DNA from: an uncultured Paraburkholderia sp.
Lineage (GTDB): Bacteria > Pseudomonadota > Gammaproteobacteria > Burkholderiales > Burkholderiaceae
Reading direction: 5' to 3'
DNA length: 10,149 nucleotides
Assembly: GCA_937917025.1 (NCBI GenBank)
Contig: CALFSF010000216.1
Location: 1 to 10,149, forward strand
Shown piece by piece: positions 1 through 5,789 of this stretch (its first letter is position 1; every line of letters begins with the position of its first letter). Under the pieces are notes generated by a model. That model saw only the letters and a program-made list of their open reading frames with translations. It was not told where the DNA came from and did no database searches. A program made the position numbers and the translations under genes.

Positions 1-452
1 TCCACCGCACGCAGCGACGCGAAGCGCTCGCACATTTCAAGGCCGTACGCGCCGATGTTCTGGATCGGCGCCGCGCCGACCGTCCCCGGAATCAGCGCGA
101 GGTTCTCGAGCCCCGGCAAGCCCTGCGCGAGCGTCCACGCCACGAACGCGTGCCAGTTCTCGCCCGCCGCCGCCTCGACGTACCAGGCGCCGTCGTCTTC
201 GCGGACAACACGCCGCCCGCGCAGCGCGACCAGCAGAACCAGTCCGTCGAAATCGCCCTTGAGCACGACGTTGCTGCCGCCGCCCAGCACCAGCCGCGGC
301 AACGCGGCCGCGCGCGGATCGTTCACCGCGGCCGCCAGTTGCGTCTCGTGCTCGATGCTGCACGCGTAGCGCGCCGCCACGTCGAAGCCAAACGTGTTGT
401 GCGCCTTCAGCGGGAAATGCGAAACGAATGAGGCGGGAGCGGCTTGAGGCAT
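1..452 (-). CDS. murB: UDP-N-acetylenolpyruvoylglucosamine reductase MurB, N-terminal part (runs off left edge)
   Basis: MurB reduces UDP-N-acetylglucosamine enolpyruvate to UDP-N-acetylmuramate with NADPH and FAD, the second committed step of cytoplasmic peptidoglycan precursor synthesis. Only the first 150 codons are in the window; the C-terminal half, including the catalytic Ser and Glu, lies beyond base 1. What is visible is the FAD-binding domain: the early LKAHNTFGFD segment (residues 15-24), GGGSN near residues 57-61, the AAAGENWH segment near 94-101, and GLENLALIPGTVGAAPIQN followed by IGAYG near 114-137. These match the E. coli type of MurB closely, including its order and spacing. 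ATG at 452 is the only ATG after the in-frame stop at 474-476, and it gives the normal N-terminus. No clear Shine-Dalgarno sequence precedes it. It is divergent from yajQ across 239 bases. Identification is firm; only the 3' extent is unknown. Confidence 0.95.
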   Translation of the reverse strand, partial: MPQAAPASFVSHFPLKAHNTFGFDVAARYACSIEHETQLAAAVNDPRAAALPRLVLGGGSNVVLKGDFDGLVLLVALRGRRVVREDDGAWYVEAAAGENWHAFVAWTLAQGLPGLENLALIPGTVGAAPIQNIGAYGLEMCERFASLRAV

Positions 453-578
453 CGGGATTGCTGGATAAGCGTGTTAAACGTGCGTGTTGAACGGAATTGC
501 GGCATCGGCTCGCCGCGCGGGCCAGCGGCACACACGAAAAACCGGCGAGGCCGCGCCGCGCACTGTTGCACAACGGCC

Positions 579-608
579 TTGGGCAAATGGGAACGGCGTC
601 GGTAAAAT
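579..608 (+). promoter_or_regulatory. Putative sigma70 promoter for yajQ
   Basis: TTGGGC at 579-584 and TAAAAT at 603-608 are separated by 18 bases on the plus strand. The -10 box matches five of six consensus positions; the -35 box matches only the first three. Transcription would start near 615, leaving a leader of about 75 bases before yajQ. It lies in the murB/yajQ divergent gap. This is pattern matching only. The same TANAAT form recurs upstream of plsY, ybaK and queG, which modestly raises confidence. Confidence 0.35.
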
Positions 609-680
609 GACATCCGGTTCGTGATTATAGCGAGTGCGTCACGCGCGGCCTGCCGGCCGCGTCCGCCCCGCGGCACTATT

Positions 681-686
681 GGGAGA
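681..686 (+). promoter_or_regulatory. Ribosome binding site of yajQ
   Basis: GGGAGA sits five bases before the ATG at 692. It supports that ATG as the start, which also gives the MPSFD N-terminus conserved in YajQ proteins. Confidence 0.7.
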
Positions 687-691
687 ATGCA

Positions 692-1177
692 ATGCCATCG
701 TTTGACGTTGTCAGCGAAGCCAACATGATCGAAGTCAAGAACGCGATCGAGCAGTCCAACAAGGAAATTTCCACCCGTTTCGACTTCAAGGGCTCGGATG
801 CCCGCGTCGAGCAGAAAGAGCGCGAACTCACCGCCTACGCCGACGACGACTTCAAGCTCACGCAGGTCAAGGACGTCCTCGTGTCGAAGATGGCAAAGCG
901 CAACGTCGACGTGCGCTTTCTCGACTACGGCAAGATCGAGAAGATCGGCGGCGACAAGGTGAAGCAGGTCATCACCGTGAAGAAAGGCGTGTCGGGCGAC
1001 CTCGCCAAGAAAATCGTCAAGCTCGTGAAGGACAGCAAGATCAAGGTCCAGGCGAGCATTCAGGGCGACGCGGTGCGCGTGACCGGCACCAAGCGCGACG
1101 ATCTGCAAAGCACGATCGCGATGCTGCGCAAGGACGTCACCGATACGCCGCTCGACTTCAACAACTTCCGCGACTAG
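692..1177 (+). CDS. yajQ: YajQ family nucleotide / cyclic-di-GMP binding protein
   Basis: This is a 161-residue cytoplasmic protein of the YajQ (UPF0234) family, close to the 163 residues of E. coli YajQ. Family members bind nucleotides, and a Xanthomonas homologue binds cyclic-di-GMP and acts with a transcription factor on virulence genes; the role in this organism is not shown by sequence. Conserved blocks are visible: MPSFD at the N-terminus, STRFDFK near residues 27-33, the KKIVKLVKDSKIKVQ block with ASIQGD after it (about 106-126), VTGTKRDDLQ near 130-139, and the terminal FNNFRD. The start is set by a good ribosome binding site and the family N-terminus. It is divergent from murB and converges on plsY, with 76 bases between stop codons. 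That gap has a short GC hairpin (arms 1181-1185 and 1192-1196) without a T-tract. The protein appears intact. Confidence 0.96.
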   Translation: MPSFDVVSEANMIEVKNAIEQSNKEISTRFDFKGSDARVEQKERELTAYADDDFKLTQVKDVLVSKMAKRNVDVRFLDYGKIEKIGGDKVKQVITVKKGVSGDLAKKIVKLVKDSKIKVQASIQGDAVRVTGTKRDDLQSTIAMLRKDVTDTPLDFNNFRD

Positions 1178-1253
1178 CCTGCGCGAGGCGCCGCGCAATC
1201 GTCACGTCATACGGGGCCGCCGCGGCGTTTGCGAGACGCGCCCCCCGGCAAAC

Positions 1254-1892
1254 TCAATGCATCTTGCGCGCGGGCGGCGGCGCGTTGCGCTTTTTCTTGT
1301 CGCCGATGCGGCTTTCCTGGCCGGCAAGCAGCTTCGAGATATTCAGGCGGTGACGCCAGATCAGGAGCGCGCTCATCGCCAGCACGGCCAGCGCGATGAT
1401 GTTCGCGCCGAACAGGAACACGTCGAAGAGCGGCGCGAACACGGCGGCCACCAGCGCCGCCAGCGACGAATAGCGGAAGAAGAACGCGATGATCAGCCAC
1501 GTAAGCATGGTCGCGATGCCGAGCACCGGGTTGATCGCGAGCAGCACGCCGGCCGCCGTCGCCACGCCCTTGCCGCCCTTGAAGCGGAAAAAGACCGGAT
1601 ACAGATGGCCGAGGAACACGGCGATGGCGGCGAGCGCGATCGCCGGATCGTCGAGGCCGTAGCGCGGGCCGAAGTGACCGGTGAGCCACACGGCAAGCCA
1701 GCCCTTGAACGCGTCGCCGAGCAGCGTCAGGATCGCCGCGAGCTTGTTGCCGCTGCGCAGCACGTTGGTCGCGCCCGGGTTCTTCGAGCCATACGAGCGC
1801 GGGTCGGCGAGCCCCATCGCGGCGCTCACGATCACGGCAAACGACACCGAGCCGATCAGGTAGGCCAGGACGGCGACGATCAGGTTTTCCAT
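1254..1892 (-). CDS. plsY: Acyl-phosphate:glycerol-3-phosphate acyltransferase PlsY
   Basis: PlsY is an inner-membrane enzyme that transfers an acyl chain from acyl-phosphate (made by PlsX) to glycerol-3-phosphate, giving lysophosphatidic acid, the first step of phospholipid synthesis. The 212-residue protein is almost entirely hydrophobic helices. It carries the family motifs: GSKNPGATN at 35-43, the GHLYPVFFRFKGGKG block at 95-109 that includes the glycine-rich phosphate loop, and a C-terminal RHRLNISKLL (180-189) before a short basic, proline-rich cytoplasmic tail. The tail (about 195-212) is somewhat longer than in E. coli PlsY. ATG at 1892 has only a weak AAGAG in front, but it gives the expected first transmembrane helix. 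It lies 145 bases downstream of ybaK on the same strand, a gap wide enough for its own promoter. Confidence 0.96.
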   Translation of the reverse strand: MENLIVAVLAYLIGSVSFAVIVSAAMGLADPRSYGSKNPGATNVLRSGNKLAAILTLLGDAFKGWLAVWLTGHFGPRYGLDDPAIALAAIAVFLGHLYPVFFRFKGGKGVATAAGVLLAINPVLGIATMLTWLIIAFFFRYSSLAALVAAVFAPLFDVFLFGANIIALAVLAMSALLIWRHRLNISKLLAGQESRIGDKKKRNAPPPARKMH

Positions 1893-1978
1893 GCTGGGAA
1901 CTCTTTTTGTAGGGTGCCGGAAAGGCGAAGGGGTTACGAAAGCGAAACTGTCAGTGCAGCACGAACACGAAGCCGCAT

Positions 1979-1984
1979 ATTCTA
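1979..1984 (-). promoter_or_regulatory. Candidate -10 box upstream of plsY
   Basis: On the minus strand TAGAAT (1984 down to 1979) matches five of six -10 consensus positions and lies 86 bases before the plsY ATG. No convincing -35 hexamer is seen 16-18 bases upstream. It suggests plsY can be transcribed apart from ybaK. Confidence 0.25.
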
Positions 1985-2037
1985 CCGAACGCAGCCGGAG
2001 AAACCCGCGTGGACATCATGCGCCGGCATCGACGCCA

Positions 2038-2529
2038 TCAGTCGTCGATCGCGCATTGCACCGGTTTTGCCTGCAGCAGATCCGTCACGACCTTTGGCGC
2101 GATGCTGACCAGAAACCCGCGACGCCCGCCATTGAGCCAGATCCGGTCGAGTTCGAGAACCGTCGATTCGACGTACACCGGCATCGTCTTTTTTGTGCCG
2201 AACGGCGACGTGCCGCCGATCAGATACCCTGAATGCCGGCTCGCGACATCCGGCTTGCAGGGCTCGACGCGCTTCGCGCCGATCTGCCGCGCGAGATTCT
2301 TCGTCGAGACGGTGCGGTCGCCGTGCATCAGTACGATCAGCGGTTTCGCGTGCTCGTCTTCCATCACGAGCGTCTTGACGACGTGATGTTCGTCGACGCC
2401 CAACTGGCGCGCGGATTCCGCCGTGCCGCCGTGGTCCACGTAGTCGTAAGGATGCTCGCCGAACGCGACGCCGTGACGTCGCAGAAACTGCGTCGCGGGC
2501 GTTTCGGAGACGTGTCTGGATTTGCTCAT
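2038..2529 (-). CDS. ybaK: Cys-tRNA(Pro)/Cys-tRNA(Cys) deacylase YbaK/EbsC
   Basis: YbaK proteins hydrolyse Cys-tRNA(Pro) formed when prolyl-tRNA synthetase mischarges cysteine, acting in trans in the cytoplasm. The 163-residue product aligns end to end with E. coli YbaK (159 residues). The YbaK/aaRS-associated fold is evident from VVKTLV at 50-55, whose Lys52 corresponds to the essential lysine of the characterised enzymes, from ARQIGAKRVE near 80-89, from HSGYLIGGTSPFGTKK at 99-114, which forms the substrate pocket, and from NGGRRGF near 133-139. ATG at 2529 gives the family N-terminus. Upstream there is no Shine-Dalgarno sequence, but a TACAAT hexamer lies six bases before the ATG, so the mRNA may be leaderless. 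It is divergent from the acyl-CoA synthetase across 131 bases and followed by plsY. An in-frame upstream extension exists but overlaps the synthetase coding strand and is not supported. Confidence 0.94.
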   Translation of the reverse strand: MSKSRHVSETPATQFLRRHGVAFGEHPYDYVDHGGTAESARQLGVDEHHVVKTLVMEDEHAKPLIVLMHGDRTVSTKNLARQIGAKRVEPCKPDVASRHSGYLIGGTSPFGTKKTMPVYVESTVLELDRIWLNGGRRGFLVSIAPKVVTDLLQAKPVQCAIDD

Positions 2530-2535
2530 CGGCGC

Positions 2536-2541
2536 ATTGTA
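2536..2541 (-). promoter_or_regulatory. Candidate -10 box adjacent to the ybaK start (leaderless arrangement)
   Basis: On the minus strand TACAAT (2541 down to 2536) matches five of six -10 positions and ends six bases before the ybaK ATG. Transcription would then begin at or next to the ATG. No good -35 hexamer is visible at 16-18 bases, so this remains tentative. Confidence 0.35.
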
Positions 2542-2593
2542 ATGGCGTCGCCGCGCAACAGCTATTTGCCCAAACCTGAATTGTGCGTGCCGG

Positions 2594-2623
2594 TTGAATG
2601 TGGCACGATCGTTCGAAAATATT
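2594..2623 (+). promoter_or_regulatory. Weak candidate promoter for the acyl-CoA synthetase
   Basis: TTGAAT at 2594-2599 (four of six -35 matches) is followed after 18 bases by AATATT at 2618-2623 (four of six). This is the only AT-rich patch in the ybaK/synthetase divergent gap on this strand and lies about 40 bases before the GTG start. The match is weak. Confidence 0.25.
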
Positions 2624-2648
2624 CCGCTGCCGCGCGATGCGGCGCCAC

Positions 2649-2655
2649 GAGGAGA
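2649..2655 (+). promoter_or_regulatory. Ribosome binding site that decides a GTG start
   Basis: GAGGAGA lies five bases before GTG at 2661. The in-frame ATG codons at 2598 and 2636 have no comparable ribosome binding site, so GTG is preferred as the synthetase start. Confidence 0.75.
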
Positions 2656-2660
2656 CAGCC

Positions 2661-4232
2661 GTGACGGCCAGCACCGCCCCACATTCGCACGCATTCGACA
2701 TCCCCGCGCTGCTCGCCGCGCTGCCCGCGCGCATCGCCGATATTCCGGCGCTGGCGGCCGCGCGCGACCCGCATCGCGTCTCGCTGATCGAGGACGCACG
2801 CCAGCTCACGCGCCAGCAACTCGCCGACGCGGTCGACGAGACCGCCGCGCAGTTGAGCGAGCTGGGCGTGCGCGCGGGCGACCGCGTGATGATCGTCGCG
2901 GAGAACAGCATCGTGCAGGTGGTGCTCCTCTTCGCCACCGCGAAACTCGACGCGTGGGCGCTCGTGTCGAACGCGCGGCTTTCGGCGGCCGAGCTTGACG
3001 CGATCCGCGCGCACGCAGCGCCGCGCGTGATCGCGTACGCGGTCGATGCGTCGCCCGATGCGCGCGATCACGCACAACGCCATGACGCCAGAGCCGCCCC
3101 GGCAAGCACAGCGGCAATCGATATCGGCGCGTGGTCGTTCGTTACCGATGCGAACGCGCATGCCGAACCCGTCGAAGCCGCCAGCGAAAAGCAGTGCGCC
3201 GCGCTCATCTACACGACGGGCACGACCGGCGCGCCAAAAGGCGTGATGCTCTCGCACCGGAACCTGATGTTCATCGCGACGATTTCGAGCACGCTGCGCC
3301 GCGTCGGCCCCGACGACGTCGTGTACGCCGTGCTGCCCATTTCGCACGTGTACGGGCTTGCATCGGTGTGTCTCGGCAGCCTGCACGCAGGCGCGACGTT
3401 GCGGCTTGCGTCGCGCTTTGCGCCCGAGGCCGTGCGTCATGCGCTCGCGCACGAAAACGTATCGATTTTTCAGGGTGTGCCGGCGATGCACGCGAAGCTG
3501 CTCGAACATCTGCAGACACACGGCCATGCGTGGTCGGCGCCGCGTCTGCGGTTTGCGTATTCGGGCGGCTCGCCGCTCGACGCCGCGCTGAAGGCGCGCG
3601 TCGAAAGCGTCTACGGCGTGACGCTGCACAATGGCTACGGCATGACCGAAAGCAGCCCGACCGTGTCGCAAACGATGCTCGATGCGCCGCGCGCGGATGT
3701 CTCGGTCGGGCAGGTGATTCCCGGCGTGGAAGTGCGCTTTGTAATGCTCGACGGCGTCGAGGCGGCGCGCGGCGAAATCGGTGAACTGTGGGTGCGCGGG
3801 CCGAACGTAATGCTCGGCTATTACCGCAACCCGGAGCAGACCCGCGCGACCGTCACCGAAGACGGCTGGCTCAAGACCGGCGATCTCGCGCGCGAGGAAG
3901 CAGACGGCACGCTCTCCATCGTCGGACGCAGCAAGGAGCTGATCATCCGCTCGGGTTTCAACGTCTATCCGGCCGAAGTCGAGCACGTGCTGAACGCGCA
4001 TCCCGATGTCGTGCAGTCGGCGGTGATCGGACGCGCCGTCGAAGGCAATGAGGAGGTGCTCGCGTTCGTCGAACTCGTGGCCGGCGCGACGGTCACGCCG
4101 GCAGAGTTGATCGAATGGTGCGGCGCGCGGCTCGCGCCTTACAAGCGGCCCGCCGAAGTGCGGGTGCTCGCGGCGTTACCGGCGGCATCGACGGGCAAGA
4201 TTCTCAAGCACCGCCTTCGCGAGATGACTTGA
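2661..4232 (+). CDS. Class I adenylate-forming acyl-CoA synthetase, substrate unknown
   Basis: This is a 523-residue ANL-superfamily enzyme, which activates a carboxylic acid as acyl-AMP and passes it to CoA. Motifs in order: phosphate-binding loop YTTGTTGAPKG with VMLSH after it (184-199), PISHVYG (226-232), the YSGGSPLD block near 300-307, the adenine motif GYGMTE (325-330), TGDLA (406-410), the hinge and acyl motif GRSKELIIRSGFNVYPAEVE (422-441), and C-terminal PAASTGKILKHR (508-519) whose Lys513 is the adenylation lysine. The family is consistent with fatty or aromatic acid CoA ligases, but sequence motifs do not fix the substrate, so I give no symbol. GTG at 2661 is chosen on its ribosome binding site; ATG at 2598 would add 21 residues of non-family sequence. 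It is divergent from ybaK and converges on xerD with 30 bases between stops. A 14-bp tandem duplication covers the stop codon. Confidence 0.93.
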   Translation: MTASTAPHSHAFDIPALLAALPARIADIPALAAARDPHRVSLIEDARQLTRQQLADAVDETAAQLSELGVRAGDRVMIVAENSIVQVVLLFATAKLDAWALVSNARLSAAELDAIRAHAAPRVIAYAVDASPDARDHAQRHDARAAPASTAAIDIGAWSFVTDANAHAEPVEAASEKQCAALIYTTGTTGAPKGVMLSHRNLMFIATISSTLRRVGPDDVVYAVLPISHVYGLASVCLGSLHAGATLRLASRFAPEAVRHALAHENVSIFQGVPAMHAKLLEHLQTHGHAWSAPRLRFAYSGGSPLDAALKARVESVYGVTLHNGYGMTESSPTVSQTMLDAPRADVSVGQVIPGVEVRFVMLDGVEAARGEIGELWVRGPNVMLGYYRNPEQTRATVTEDGWLKTGDLAREEADGTLSIVGRSKELIIRSGFNVYPAEVEHVLNAHPDVVQSAVIGRAVEGNEEVLAFVELVAGATVTPAELIEWCGARLAPYKRPAEVRVLAALPAASTGKILKHRLREMT

Positions 4233-4246
4233 GCGAGATGACTTGA
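4219..4246 (+). repeat. 14-bp perfect tandem duplication across the synthetase stop codon
   Basis: GCGAGATGACTTGA occurs at 4219-4232 and again, without a gap, at 4233-4246. The first copy encodes the last residues and the TGA stop; the second lies just after it. The unit is not a multiple of three, and termination in the first copy protects the reading frame. Replication slippage is the likely origin. Confidence 0.9.
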
Positions 4247-4259
4247 GCGTGAAACCGCG

Positions 4260-4281
4260 GCGTCATCCACGCGGATGATGC
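4260..4281. terminator. Weak hairpin between the converging synthetase and xerD genes
   Basis: A nine-pair stem (arms 4260-4268 and 4273-4281, loop ACGC, one G-T pair) covers the xerD stop codon and last codons. Neither strand has a following T-tract. It could slow RNA polymerase at this convergent junction, but it is not a standard intrinsic terminator. Confidence 0.2.
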
Positions 4282-5225
4282 GCCGCGTGCAGCGACTTCA
4301 GCCGCTCGCGTGCGACGTGCGTATAGATCTGCGTCGTCGAAATATCGGTGTGGCCGAGCAGCAGCTGCACGACGCGCAGGTCGGCGCCGTGATTCAGCAG
4401 ATGCGTCGCGAACGCGTGGCGCAGCGTGTGCGGCGACAGCGGCGCGCGCACGTCAGCCGCCGCCGCGTGACGCTTGATGATGTTCCAGAACTGCTGACGC
4501 GTCATGCCCTCCGCGCGCGACGTCACGAAAAGCGCGTCGGTTGCACGCGCGCCGAGCAACGCGGGCCGCGCCTCGCGCAGATAGCGCTCGATCCAGCCGT
4601 GCGCTTCCTCGCCAAACGGAATCAGGCGCTCCTTCGAGCCCTTGCCCATGACGCGCACGACGCCTTCGTTCAGCCCCACCTCCACGGTTTTCAGCGTGAC
4701 GAGTTCCGTCACGCGCAGCCCGCTCGCGTACATCAGTTCGAGCATCGTGCGATCGCGCAGGCCGAGCGGCGTGTCGATATCCGGCGCGCCGAGGAGCGCC
4801 TCGACCTGCGCCTCGGTCAACGTCGAAGGAAAGCGCGGCGGCTGTTTCGCGGAACGGATGCGCAGCGTCGGATCGGCGCTCGCGCGGTGCTCACGCACGG
4901 CCCACGCGTAATAGCGGCGAAACACGGAAAGACGCCGGTTCGCCGACGTCGACTTGTCCTTCTGCCGCGCCGCGCTGTACGCATTCAGATCGGCTTCGCT
5001 CGCGGTATCGAGCGAGCCGTTGCGCGTGCCGGCCAGCCATCCGGCGAAGAGCTTCAGATCGCGACGATACGCATCGAGCGTGTTGCGCGAAAGGCCGTGT
5101 TCGAGCCAGAGCGCGTCGCAGAACGCGTCGATGGACACGCTGCTCGCAACGAAGAGCGGTGATTCGACGGGTGCGTCTTCGAGAACGGTTTCGCTCATGC
5201 CTTTCGTGCCGGTCATGCTGGTCAT
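4263..5225 (-). CDS. xerD: Site-specific tyrosine recombinase XerD
   Basis: XerD acts with XerC at the dif site, under FtsK control, to resolve chromosome dimers at division. The 320-residue product has an N-terminal SAM-like core-binding domain (about 30-115) and a C-terminal catalytic domain. All six tyrosine-recombinase residues are present: Arg171 in SGLRVTEL, Lys195 in GKGSKER, His266 and Arg269 in SPHTLRHAFATH, His292 in LGHTDIST, and the nucleophile Tyr301 in QIYTHV. Their spacing matches E. coli XerD. Completeness and the housekeeping neighbours argue against a phage integrase. ATG at 5225 overlaps the ogt stop as ATGA, suggesting translational coupling, with GAAGG 12 bases upstream. 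In-frame ATGs at 5216 and 5198 are alternatives and would bring the length nearer to the 298 residues of E. coli XerD. XerC is not in this window. Confidence 0.95.
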   Translation of the reverse strand: MTSMTGTKGMSETVLEDAPVESPLFVASSVSIDAFCDALWLEHGLSRNTLDAYRRDLKLFAGWLAGTRNGSLDTASEADLNAYSAARQKDKSTSANRRLSVFRRYYAWAVREHRASADPTLRIRSAKQPPRFPSTLTEAQVEALLGAPDIDTPLGLRDRTMLELMYASGLRVTELVTLKTVEVGLNEGVVRVMGKGSKERLIPFGEEAHGWIERYLREARPALLGARATDALFVTSRAEGMTRQQFWNIIKRHAAAADVRAPLSPHTLRHAFATHLLNHGADLRVVQLLLGHTDISTTQIYTHVARERLKSLHAAHHPRG

Positions 5226-5692
5226 GCGTAGGGGATACCTTCGTGGGCGAGCAGCCAGCGTTTGACCTTGCGGAAATAGCCGTCGTCGGCGTGATTCGCA
5301 AATCCACCGATGCCGCCCGACGCAACCACACGGTGACACGGAATCACCAGCGGAAAATAATTCGCGCCACACGCCTGCCCGACCGCGCGCGGCGCGCTGC
5401 CGATCTGCTTCGCGACCTGTCCATAGGTGCGCACGATGCCCGGCGGAATATCGCTGATCGCCTGCCACACGCGACGCTGAAACGCGCTGCCAACATCGGC
5501 GAGCGGCAGGTCGAACGTCGCCGACGCACGCGTGAAATAACGCTCGATCTGCCCGACCGCTTCTTTCGCGAGCGGCGAATCCGGCTCGACGTTACGCATC
5601 GAGTCGGGCAGATAGACGATCTCGCGCACGGCATTGCCTTCGATGCGGATGCCGACCTTGCCGAACGGCGCATCCATGACTGCGTTGAACAT
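5222..5692 (-). CDS. ogt: Methylated-DNA--protein-cysteine methyltransferase (O6-alkylguanine-DNA alkyltransferase)
   Basis: The protein repairs O6-alkylguanine and O4-alkylthymine by irreversible transfer of the alkyl group to its own cysteine. The 156-residue product has a short N-terminal ribonuclease-like domain (about 1-65) and the DNA-binding C-terminal domain. The acceptor is Cys119 in VIPCHRVVASGG (116-127). The preceding helix-turn-helix segment holds TYGQVAKQIG (89-98) and PRAVGQA (101-107), whose arginine is the expected base-flipping finger. The segment before the active site reads ANYFPLVIPCHR, without the Asn-Pro pair of many homologues, as is also the case in Ada. The length fits stand-alone Ogt rather than Ada, whose N-terminal regulatory domain is absent. 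The start at 5692 has a strong ribosome binding site. It follows queG after 97 bases and overlaps xerD by four. Confidence 0.95.
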   Translation of the reverse strand: MFNAVMDAPFGKVGIRIEGNAVREIVYLPDSMRNVEPDSPLAKEAVGQIERYFTRASATFDLPLADVGSAFQRRVWQAISDIPPGIVRTYGQVAKQIGSAPRAVGQACGANYFPLVIPCHRVVASGGIGGFANHADDGYFRKVKRWLLAHEGIPYA

Positions 5693-5697
5693 GACTG

Positions 5698-5704
5698 CCT
5701 CCTT
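5698..5704 (-). promoter_or_regulatory. Strong ribosome binding site of ogt
   Basis: On the minus strand AAGGAGG lies five bases before the ogt ATG at 5692. It is the best Shine-Dalgarno match in the window and settles this start. Confidence 0.85.
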
Positions 5705-5789
5705 GCCGGTACCGATGCCGTGCGCTTCCGGGTTTCCGGGTACACAAACGTTGATCGCAATGCCGGCGCGCCGCCGGATTGCCGCTACT

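Noticed and set aside
407..1198. A 263-codon minus-strand frame covering yajQ.
   Set aside because: It is the antisense of a fully conserved yajQ and overlaps the murB start; no independent support.
2598..2660. Longer synthetase start at ATG 2598.
   Set aside because: It has no ribosome binding site, adds residues unlike the family, and includes the region where a promoter is expected; GTG 2661 has a strong site.
2562..4001. A long minus-strand open frame (479 codons) opposite the acyl-CoA synthetase.
   Set aside because: It is rich in Arg, His, Ala and Asp without any family motif, and it mirrors a gene with strong motifs. GC-rich codon usage leaves antisense frames open.
4263..5225. Phage or integron integrase as the identity of the tyrosine recombinase.
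   Set aside because: Length, motif spacing and full-length similarity fit XerD, and there are no att-like repeats, tRNA gene or phage genes nearby.
5763..5777. GC-rich hairpin between queG and ogt as a terminator.
   Set aside because: The stem is six pairs with a three-base loop and no T-tract; such hairpins are common by chance at this GC content.
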